Source: Fidelibacterota bacterium
Lineage (GTDB): Bacteria > Fidelibacterota > UBA8477 > JABMPR01
Assembly (NCBI GenBank): GCA_013202385.1
Contig: JABMOT010000101.1
Coordinates: forward strand, 1-39,987
Reading direction: 5' to 3'
Length of the DNA: 39,987 nt
Below are positions 1 through 8,142 of the stretch, in pieces. The translations under genes and the position numbers were made by a program. Within the stretch, counting starts at the first letter, position 1. Each line of letters opens with the position of its first letter. The notes under the pieces are model-generated. The model saw only the letters and a program-made list of their open reading frames with translations. It was not told the origin of the DNA and made no database searches.

Positions 1-162
1 ACCATAGTTATATGCCTCAAAAACGATTCCGTAGAGGAAACCAGTATCTGAATTGTAGGCAACAGCAGGCACGCCTCCAAAACCCCAGCCAGTCTTTGCA
101 TCCTGGCCATAGGCAAATACCATTGTAAACACGAGGAACACCCCTAAGAATTTTTGACTCAT
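1..162 (-). CDS. Partial N-terminus of an exported, probably outer-membrane protein (continues beyond window start)
   Basis: Minus-strand ATG at 162 reads MSQKFLGVFLVFTMVFAYGQDAKTGWGFGGVPAVAYNSDTGFLYGIVFEAYNYG, open to the window edge; signal peptide; GWGFGG..P...Y.. resembles surface-antigen/beta-barrel N-termini. Confidence 0.5.
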   Translation of the reverse strand, partial: MSQKFLGVFLVFTMVFAYGQDAKTGWGFGGVPAVAYNSDTGFLYGIVFEAYNYG

Positions 163-184
163 ACCACCCTCCAGATAAAATTAA

Positions 185-1393
185 TTAGCTATCCAATAGA
201 CTTTCTAAACGCCAACTCATCTCCCTGACAAAGTCTTTGTCGGGATCAAACCCCACGATCTTGTATCGGATTTTTCCTGATGGTCCTATTATAAACAGAC
301 TTGGGATACCTTCCACACCAAATTTCGTGGCAGTATCCTCAGCAAAAGCAACTGGAAATGTGAAATTCATTTCCTGAATATAGGGTAAAACCTTTTGTTT
401 TTCCGCATCTGTGGACGCTGCGACGAAGACAACCCGCGGATTGTTTTTGTAGAGATCATAAAATTTTTGGAATTCTGGTAATTCGCGACGACAGGGATTG
501 CACCAGGTAGCCCAAAAGTCCACGAAGACCACCTTACCAAGCAGGGTGGAATTGTTTAACAGGCGACCGTTAAAGTCTGTCATCTCAAACTGGGGAGTAT
601 CATTAAAAAACGCTTCGGAGAGGACTTCCTCTTTGCGACGTTCTTGAAGACTTAGCTGGATTTCCGTTATGAATTTCTCTGCGTTTTCAGCGGGATTTAA
701 TTTTGCGTAGACTTCTTTAACTTTTTGGACAAGCATGGGCTGGTTTGGGGAAAGTGCCATTGCAGAGATATAGTCCTCGAGTGCTCCTTCCAGGTCATCC
801 CGCGATTCAAGCATCAATCCTCGACCTAACAGAGTCTGGGGTTGTTCAAAATAGCCCAGGGAAACTCCATAAGCTTCAAGAGCTTTGTCCCCTTCATCCA
901 TTTTTTCAAATATATTGGCTTGAGTATCGAAAATCATGGCTCCGATTTCATTTCGCCACTGTAGACCCTCTTCCTTTTCGCGAAATCTCTGGATACTAAA
1001 ATCAATAACTGCTTGCGCCTTGTCAAATAGAAGCAGCTGTTCAGACATGATCCAGGCCAGCCTATTCCCAAGGGCAATTTGATCTGTAAATTCCAAAGAA
1101 CCGTTTTCCGGATAGTTTTTTAACAATTCAAAAATCTTATCAAATCGTTGGGCATCTTGTTGCGTAATTGCCCGTTCCGCAGATTGGACCAGTACCATAC
1201 CTGCATCATATTCCTCAGGATAGTTTTTACTGAGTTCATAACTGAAATCCATCCAGGCTTCATATTCCAGCTCTGTGGCAATGGTATCAGTCAGAACTTT
1301 GAATCTTTCTGGCGAAATCTCTGGTTCTTTTGTGCAAAAATTCAACGCTGCAATTGCAATAGCAATGAGAGTTAGAATCAATCCTTTTTTCAT
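185..1393 (-). CDS. TPR-containing lipoprotein with C-terminal TlpA/redoxin-like thioredoxin domain
   Basis: Lipobox-like IAALNFC; C-terminal VVFVDFWATWCNPCRRELPEF (CxxC) and GVEGIPSLFIIGPSGKI (cis-Pro). Confidence 0.85.
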   Translation of the reverse strand: MKKGLILTLIAIAIAALNFCTKEPEISPERFKVLTDTIATELEYEAWMDFSYELSKNYPEEYDAGMVLVQSAERAITQQDAQRFDKIFELLKNYPENGSLEFTDQIALGNRLAWIMSEQLLLFDKAQAVIDFSIQRFREKEEGLQWRNEIGAMIFDTQANIFEKMDEGDKALEAYGVSLGYFEQPQTLLGRGLMLESRDDLEGALEDYISAMALSPNQPMLVQKVKEVYAKLNPAENAEKFITEIQLSLQERRKEEVLSEAFFNDTPQFEMTDFNGRLLNNSTLLGKVVFVDFWATWCNPCRRELPEFQKFYDLYKNNPRVVFVAASTDAEKQKVLPYIQEMNFTFPVAFAEDTATKFGVEGIPSLFIIGPSGKIRYKIVGFDPDKDFVREMSWRLESLLDS

Positions 1394-1416
1394 TATTGCC
1401 CCTTTCTGATTGGTGA

Positions 1417-2382
1417 TTATTGTGATTCAATCAATGAAAAATATTTAAATACAGTGGGAAGCATCCATGATTTTCCATAATGATTCACGAAGCCCACATG
1501 CCCCCCTCGCTCGGTCAATAGTGACTGCAGGAAACCAGTCTGGTGCTTACCCTTTGGCATGGATTTTTCCGGGACAAAGGGATCATCTCTGGAGGCTAGA
1601 TAAAGTGCAGGAACCTGGATATCCTTCAAACATGTTTTTGCGCTCATTTCGGCATAATAATGTTCTGCATCACGAAAACCATGGAGGGGTGCAGTTGCTG
1701 CATTGTCCAGATCCCAAAAATTCTGGGCTGCAGTGAGTTTTCTTCCTAATTCAGCATCGTTTATTATTTCTCTTTTCAAGTGGTATTTTGCCACCAAGCT
1801 CTTCTGAAATTTCATAACGTAATGTCGACTCAAACCCCGGCTCATAAAATCGGCGGATGCTCTAAGATCCATTGGGGAGGATATCATCGCTGCTGCCTTA
1901 ACATGTTCCGAAGCTTGTCCTTTGGCCAAATAATGGACTACTTGACTACCCCCCAGGGAAATTCCAGCTAAATAGGTCGTCCCTGCCCACCCTCTGGAGG
2001 GCAAAAGTTTGTCCAGGAAGTATTCAATATCCTGATAAAATCCGGCATGATAATAATTTCTCAATCGATTTATCAACCCTCCGCAACTGCGCATGTGCAG
2101 GACAACCCCAGTCCAGCTCCGAGAAAGGCACTCATTCATTATCAGTCTCGCATAACGACTTTCAGAGTTACCCTCCATACCGTGGATTAATACAAGGAGA
2201 GGATTGTTCTTGTCTCCATCAACCCAATCTGCAGCAATGATGTCACCATCAGGAAGATCTAGAATCTCTCTTCGATAAGGTGGTATGGGGACGGGCATTA
2301 GCAGTGATGCAAAAACAGTTTGGAAATGTCCATTGGGCAACCAACCAGCTGGTTCAAAATCATTTACTTGAAATCTTTGCAT
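1417..2382 (-). CDS. YheT-like alpha/beta-fold hydrolase
   Basis: ORF 1417..2415 opens at a TTG; ATG at 2382 (MQRFQVNDFEPAGWLPNGHFQTVFASL) is a likelier start. PNGHxQT, HGMEGNSESRY and GISLGG motifs are typical of the YheT family. Confidence 0.8.
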   Translation of the reverse strand: MQRFQVNDFEPAGWLPNGHFQTVFASLLMPVPIPPYRREILDLPDGDIIAADWVDGDKNNPLLVLIHGMEGNSESRYARLIMNECLSRSWTGVVLHMRSCGGLINRLRNYYHAGFYQDIEYFLDKLLPSRGWAGTTYLAGISLGGSQVVHYLAKGQASEHVKAAAMISSPMDLRASADFMSRGLSRHYVMKFQKSLVAKYHLKREIINDAELGRKLTAAQNFWDLDNAATAPLHGFRDAEHYYAEMSAKTCLKDIQVPALYLASRDDPFVPEKSMPKGKHQTGFLQSLLTERGGHVGFVNHYGKSWMLPTVFKYFSLIESQ

Positions 2383-2503
2383 CACGGAAAATAGTGATTT
2401 GCTGCTCCAAGGCAACTATGGAAAGTGCTACCTATTGCCTTGTAGAAAGGCGTATTCGAACCAAATCCTTTCTTTTTGATGAATTGAGGCTACATTTTCA
2501 CCA

Positions 2504-3754
2504 ATGAAAATCAAAATTTCTGTGGGTGTTGCTCTCATGTTATTCGTGACAAGCTCGGTGTTGCCATGCCGTATGCTGGGGCTGATAGCCCTTCCCGACC
2601 ACTCACTGAGCACGCTAGAATTAAATGGTAATTTCCATCCATATCTCGAAGCGGAGCTTGAGGAATTTCGACTACAGGGCGGATCTGGCAGTTGGCCTTA
2701 TAGCAATCAAGATGGCTGGGCAATGACCAGCTTTGCGACCTCGTCAGGAAATATAGAGGTGCAGAGCGTACGATCTGAGGTTGAGGCTTTTCAGGATGAT
2801 AGCTATTATGAATTGACATCCCAACTGTTAACTGAAGCGAGTGTATCCATATTGATAGGACATTTGAGACAAACCAGCTCAGGCGCTGGGGGGATCGCAA
2901 ATCCACACCCCTTTATCTATACGAATAGCCAGGGACAGCACTTCAGTTTTGCTCATAATGGCGATTTGAATAAAGCTGAGTTACGTGAGCTGATTGGAGA
3001 TGAGTGGCTTGGTTCCCATCCACCACAAACTTTTGGCGGTGGCCCCTGGAACGCTGAGGGTTGGTCACAGGTTGTAGACTCAGAGCTATTCTTTTTCTGG
3101 ATTATGAAAAGTGTCGAGGCGTCAGGCTCTCTGTTGGAGGGGATCACTGATGCCATGCTGACACTTGAAAATGAACAACCTTACAACCTCAAGAATTTCC
3201 TGTTATCAGACGGGCAAGATTTATACGCCTATCGCAGCTCTCCAGTCGGAGACATTCACTATTTTGATGGCAGCAATGAAGAAGAGCTCCCCTGGTATCT
3301 CCAGAATAGCAATCATAGAGCCATCATGAGTACACCCCCTTCCAGTGGTCCCATGAGTTCGATTCCCTGGGTGGAGTTGGAGGATCGTCAACTACTCATC
3401 TTGAAGGCTGATGGGTCCAGTGAGCTCCATCCACCGCTACTCGAAATTGATTCGGACGATCAAGTCAATGCTCCCCGTGAGTCTCAGCTTAACAAAGCAT
3501 ACCCCAATCCTTTCAACGGGAGCACCATTATTCCAATTATGGTTGCGAAAGAGGGAGCCTATAACTTGACTATCTATAATTCCAATGGGCAGCAAGTCTT
3601 CAATACAAGCCCATCAGTTTTTCATTCTGGACGGACTGAATTCAGTTGGTCAGGGCAGGATAATTATGGAAATCCACTCCCCTCAGGTTCTTATATTTTT
3701 TTAATAAATGGGAACCAACACATTGCTTCCGGGAAATTACTATTCTTGAAGTAG
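2504..3754 (+). CDS. Secreted class II glutamine amidotransferase-like protein with C-terminal FlgD-like/T9SS-type sorting domain
   Basis: Signal-like leader followed by CRMLGLIA (Ntn Cys motif); GHLRQTSSG...PHPF...FAHNGDL; C-term LNKAYPNPFNGSTIIPI...SGSYIFLINGNQHIASGKLLFLK. Confidence 0.8.
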   Translation: MKIKISVGVALMLFVTSSVLPCRMLGLIALPDHSLSTLELNGNFHPYLEAELEEFRLQGGSGSWPYSNQDGWAMTSFATSSGNIEVQSVRSEVEAFQDDSYYELTSQLLTEASVSILIGHLRQTSSGAGGIANPHPFIYTNSQGQHFSFAHNGDLNKAELRELIGDEWLGSHPPQTFGGGPWNAEGWSQVVDSELFFFWIMKSVEASGSLLEGITDAMLTLENEQPYNLKNFLLSDGQDLYAYRSSPVGDIHYFDGSNEEELPWYLQNSNHRAIMSTPPSSGPMSSIPWVELEDRQLLILKADGSSELHPPLLEIDSDDQVNAPRESQLNKAYPNPFNGSTIIPIMVAKEGAYNLTIYNSNGQQVFNTSPSVFHSGRTEFSWSGQDNYGNPLPSGSYIFLINGNQHIASGKLLFLK

Positions 3755-3763
3755 GCGCTTGAA

Positions 3764-5251
3764 CTAATTATCAAAGTATTTATCAACTGCTCCAGGAATG
3801 TTGAAAATGTTCTTGTGATCCAGGTGATATGTCAGGTGTTCAAAGTCATTTTCAGCATTGATCTCATATTCCAGTGCATATTTATCAATATTTAAAATGA
3901 TGTCTTTTAAGGCTGTTATCAGGGCGTCCACATCTTCAAACCGTGAGTATAATCCAAAACTAACTCGGACCATCCCTGCCTTACGCATAAATTCAGGACT
4001 CATGTTGCCAAAATCAATAATTCCAAATTCCTTTTCAAGATCTTCAGCCATCATTTCCTTGACATACGGGTGTGCACAAAAACACTGATTGCGTACAGCA
4101 ATATTGAAATAGTCATTGAGCAAAGCGGCAACAATGCCATGTTCCAAACCCTTCACGTTGAATGAAATTGATGCGGCTCGAGGACAAGATTTCAAATCAG
4201 TGCCGCCGTAGACAATCAATTCAGGTATTTTTTTCATACCCTCAAGGGCTCTTGCCATAATTTGATCTTCTTCCTCAACCAGAAGATTCATGCCGATACG
4301 ATCAAGGATTTCGAGGGTAGCCGCTAAGGCAACGGCTCCAGGAATATTTTGCGTTCCAGCCTCTTCCCGGTCCGGAAAGTGGTCCTTCACCTGATAATGA
4401 TCCTCGAGTACGCGCTCCACCATCCCGCCACCCACTTCCTCCGGCTCAATGGAAAGCAGGTGATCTTTCCGGGCAACAACAACACCTGGGGATCCTGGTG
4501 TGTAGGTTTTGTGTCCCGAAAAAACCAGCGCATCAATACAAGCATCCGGGTCGTCTGCGAAAAACATTTTGGTAGGTAGATGAGCGACACTCTGAGCCCC
4601 ATCAACCATAATCAGGGCTCCGTATTTGTGGGCAAGCCGAGCGATATCATGAATTGGGTTGATAATGCCGGTGACGTTACTAACCGCTGTGATGGATACA
4701 TAATTGACGCGGCCTGCATAATCCTTAAGCACTTCTTCAAGTTTAGGTAGACTGATACACATTCGATTTTGATCCAGACTCTCTACTGGAATGTGAAACA
4801 CATTTTCCATATGTTTCCGGTGGGGCAAGTCGTTGGAGTGGTGTTCCATAATCGAAATAATAGCGGTGTTTTTGCCCGGATTGACATCCCTCAAGACGCG
4901 GGCCATTCTGTTTATTCCAGACGTGGTTCCAGCTCCGGTGAAGAAGCAGGTATAAAGATCAGGATCAGCACCGACAAAGGATAAGACCCTCTGGTGAGCC
5001 CAATCATAAGCTGCTGTAGAAATGTGTGCGCTGTGATGGAGCTTACTATGAGTATTGGAATAGTGATCCATAAATTCAGCCATAATTTTGGCCGCCGGAC
5101 GAAGCATGAGTGAGCTTGCTGTGGAATCCAGATAGATGCGTTTGGTCTTTTCCCCGTGGGCATTCTCATAGAAGGTGTCAAGACCCATAAAGTCAGCTCG
5201 AATTTTATCCAAAAGCGCTTTGCCTTGTATGAATATTTTAGGTGATCCCAT
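3764..5251 (-). CDS. Aminotransferase class V (cysteine desulfurase/selenocysteine lyase-like fold)
   Basis: PLP-Lys motif VFSGHKTYTPGSPGVVV, GAGTTSGINRMAR, candidate catalytic Cys RNQCFCAHPY. ORF extends to 5320 but MGSPKIFIQGK at 5251 is a plausible start. Confidence 0.75.
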   Translation of the reverse strand: MGSPKIFIQGKALLDKIRADFMGLDTFYENAHGEKTKRIYLDSTASSLMLRPAAKIMAEFMDHYSNTHSKLHHSAHISTAAYDWAHQRVLSFVGADPDLYTCFFTGAGTTSGINRMARVLRDVNPGKNTAIISIMEHHSNDLPHRKHMENVFHIPVESLDQNRMCISLPKLEEVLKDYAGRVNYVSITAVSNVTGIINPIHDIARLAHKYGALIMVDGAQSVAHLPTKMFFADDPDACIDALVFSGHKTYTPGSPGVVVARKDHLLSIEPEEVGGGMVERVLEDHYQVKDHFPDREEAGTQNIPGAVALAATLEILDRIGMNLLVEEEDQIMARALEGMKKIPELIVYGGTDLKSCPRAASISFNVKGLEHGIVAALLNDYFNIAVRNQCFCAHPYVKEMMAEDLEKEFGIIDFGNMSPEFMRKAGMVRVSFGLYSRFEDVDALITALKDIILNIDKYALEYEINAENDFEHLTYHLDHKNIFNIPGAVDKYFDN

Positions 5252-5356
5252 GACCGAACTCCCAATTGTATCAAATCGAATTGATGTGTGACCCCACGCT
5301 GAGAATATACACAGGAGCATCAGCGAACAAATATTTCTGTTTGTCCCCCTACAAAA

Positions 5357-5385
5357 AAAGAGGCCATCCAGTGGATGACCTCTTT
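5357..5385 (-). terminator. Rho-independent terminator downstream of the candidate selenoprotein gene
   Basis: Minus strand AAAGAGGTCATCCA-C-TGGATGGCCTCTTT followed by T-rich tract (TTTTGT). Confidence 0.8.
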
Positions 5386-5407
5386 ATTAATACCTGATGA
5401 AGCAGAA

Positions 5408-8017
5408 TTATTTTAGTAACATCATTTTAATGACTTGTTCTGAACCACCCGAGCGCAAACGCGCAAAATAAATTCCTGTTTCCATGGGTTTTTCAGCCAT
5501 ATCCCGACCACTCCAGGTCACTGAATACGCTCCTGGCTCAAACCGCGAATTGAGCAACTGTGCTATCTCGTGGCCACGCAGGTCGAAGATACTCAAACTC
5601 ACTTCAGCGGTCTCAGGTACCTCAAAATCCAACTTGGTGTTGGGGTTGAAAGGATTGGGGTAATTCTGAGCAAGGCTCAAGCTCACAGGGAGCTTGATAC
5701 TCGGTTCAGTAGCTACATAGCCAAAGAGCTGTGCACCCGTTCTTCGATAATCGCCACGAATTGTAAACCACATTTCGGAGCATGATCCCAGACTTTTTAT
5801 GTCAACTACAGCCAGCTCAGCACTGGTGCCGACCACCAGCTCTAGATTGCCATCCAGATCAAGATCAGCAAGGGTGGGGGTCCCTGTGACTGCACCATTC
5901 ACATGAATAGGAAATATGTCCAAAGCCGAACCATCAATTGAATAACCATGGATGAGCTCGTCATCTGAGCCAACAAAGATCTCTGGTATTCCATCATCAT
6001 CAATATCTGCAACGACAGGTGAACTGTTACAGTCTGTCCCTACAAAAACGGGCCAACCAGGCAGATCGACGCCATTGTGATCCACAACGGTCAAAAATCC
6101 GTTGAGTGCAGAGAAAATCGTTTCGCGCGTTCCGTCTCCATCAAAATCAGCGACAGCTGGGGCTGTTCTGATACTTGCAGTGTTATCGTCATAGATCCAT
6201 AAAACTTCACCACTTGGTGAAATAACCCAGAGCTCACCGTCATCCTGACCCACGAGAATCTCCAGGTGATTGTCGCCATCAAGATCAGTGACTGTGGTTG
6301 GGGCTTTGATACTCGCACCTACATTGAGGGGGAATCCAGCAAGTTCGACACCTAAATGGTTGAAGACGTGCAGTTTATCGGATCGGGTACCGATAAGGAT
6401 TTCATCAATACCGTCACCAGTGATATCTGCCAGAGCAACGCCCGTGGACATCCGTTCACCCACAATTATTTTGGGAAAGCCCGCCAGGGGAGTTCCATCA
6501 TGATGAACAGCCAACAGATCGTAACCCCAACCAGCGGCAACGATTTCAAGATCACCATCGTTATCAAAATCAGTGAGTGAGGGTGTGGCAAGCAGGTAGC
6601 TTGATGCCATGGCAATAGCTTCGCCTGATCCATCATGTTGGACCACATAAATGCCACCATCACGTGCCCCAAAAACGACTTCCAGATCACCGTCATTGTC
6701 AATGTCTGCTATTGCGGGAGCACCCATTATCTTATCCCCAGCCATAAACGGAAATCCAGTTTTTTCTGTACCGTCTAATGCGATGACATGCAAGAGAAAA
6801 TCTTCTCCCCCGATAACAATTTCGTTTTCACCATCACCATCGAGATCAATTACCGCGTTCCCGGCACCCAGTGGCTGTGTGACTGCATATGGAAAGTGGT
6901 TTTGGAATAGATTCATTGAGATGGACAAGGGAATCACAACTTCATATGGATTCTCTGAATTCAGATTTGCGGTAATAAGCAACTCAAATTCAAGATCAGC
7001 CACTGGAGGAGCACCTGGTGAAACGCTGATCTGATATGGCTCAGAAGTGTTTGCCACAGATTCACAAGCAGCGATTTGATTGTAATTCGCCTGATTTGCA
7101 GTTATGGTGACGTAAGGACTAGTGGTGGACAGGGTTCCAAGCACATCTTCACCCTCCAGCCAAAGACAATCATTCGCAATTGTAATTGTAAAATTGGCTG
7201 ATTCTCCGGGATTCAGTTTGTCGTCTCCATCATCTTCAAGAATTTGCATGTTGTTTTCGACGATCGCCAGTCGCGGAACATTCCTGACAATAATATCTGG
7301 GAGTTCAACTTTGGCGGCGTTCAACACGCTGCGGTCTGATGCCTGGACAAATGCAATAAGGCGGCAATTCTCAACCGTTAATAACGCGGGTACACTAAAA
7401 TTAAAATTCTGTGTATAAGGAACGTCTGGCACCAATGACACGTTGGTTCCATTGGCATTTGGGATCATATCCCGCATGACAGATTCATGATCGGGGTAAC
7501 CATTTGAGCCCATGAAATACAGATCATCCTCTACCAGAACCAGATGAAGTTTGTAATTACCGTTTACCCTTGAATCTGGATTCAAAATAATTGAACAAGT
7601 TCCAGTCCTGGATACTTCATCAAAGCTACCACTCAGTCTAATTTCTAGAGGGGCGTCGCTACTTGCGGCACTATTAATAAATCCTGGCCAGGCTGAAGAT
7701 GTGTAACTTCTGTCTACACCATCAACGCGCAGATCGGGGGTTACATTCCAAGTATAATATGAGAATCTTGCATTATTTTCGGTGGGGTTGTAGGCATTAA
7801 AGATGTCCGCTCCCCAATAATAAGTGTGATAGGCAATCGTAGTAAATAAATCAGGGTTATTTGCCTGGAAACCTTCCAGGTAGACCCCAGCGGGGCCGCA
7901 GCCAGGTCAGCCGGCGCTTGTGAGAAATTCGGCAAGGACCAGTCGTTCAGCAGTATGTCCCAGTGCAAATAGAGCAAGCAGTACCATCACTACGCTTGCA
8001 AGTTTGTTTCTTTTCAT
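5408..8017 (-). CDS. Candidate selenoprotein: signal peptide + Omp28-like thioredoxin-fold domain with UxxC + FG-GAP/VCBS beta-propeller + C-terminal T9SS-type sorting domain (in-frame TGA at 7907-7909 read as Sec)
   Basis: Manual translation from 8017: MKRNKLASVVMVLLALFALGHTAERLVLAEFLTSAG[TGA]PGCGPAGVYLEGFQANNPDLFTTIAYHTYYWGADIFNAYNPTENNARFSYYTWNVTPDLRVDGVDRSYTSSAWPGF... joins the 5408..7585 ORF in the same frame with no other stop. GGTGGAG Shine-Dalgarno-like sequence upstream of the ATG. GGU-loop hairpin after the TGA. C-term LSLAQNYPNPFNPNTKLDFEVPE...VIKMMLLK. Confidence 0.8.
7864..7880 (-). promoter_or_regulatory. Candidate bacterial SECIS hairpin
   Basis: mRNA sense CCUGGAA-GGU-UUCCAGG: perfect 7-bp stem, 3-nt GGU loop, starting 26 nt after the UGA (loop begins after 33 nt). 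Possible lower stem GGGGU/ACCCU flanks it. Confidence 0.75.
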
Positions 8018-8080
8018 ATTCTCTCCACCGTTGGTGCCAGTTGATTATTTTTTTAAACAATTGGTAACATAAAATAATAA

Positions 8081-8107
8081 AGGGCTCAGCGCTAGCGCTA
8101 AGCCCTT
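8081..8107 (-). terminator. Likely terminator hairpin after the RND efflux operon
   Basis: agggctcagcgctagcgctaagccctt inverted repeat between the RND stop (8143) and the next gene (8017); T-tract on minus strand is imperfect (TTATTATTTT). Confidence 0.6.
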
Positions 8108-8142
8108 CGTATACAATTTGTTAGAGGACAATATATGTCATA

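Noticed and set aside
6651-7034. Plus-strand ORFs such as 6651..7034, 745..999 and 12212..12568
   Set aside because: They lie antisense to well-supported coding genes, have low-complexity shadow translations and no recognisable domains.
5408-7585. 725-aa ORF starting at TTG 7585 as the true gene
   Set aside because: It has no signal peptide or Trx N-terminus and begins mid-domain; the same frame continues upstream to ATG 8017 through a single TGA.
7907-7909. TGA reassigned to Trp/Gly genome-wide
   Set aside because: Several intact genes in the window terminate at TGA (29848-29850, 13736-13738, 15399-15401).
7741-7977. 78-aa minus-strand ORF
   Set aside because: It is in a different frame, lacks recognisable features and overlaps the Trx-like N-terminus of the candidate selenoprotein.
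7586-8017. Frameshifted pseudogene explanation for the 5' part
   Set aside because: Codon-by-codon reading shows no frameshift between 8017 and 7585; a simple nonsense mutation or sequencing error remains possible but fits less well with the position and hairpin.
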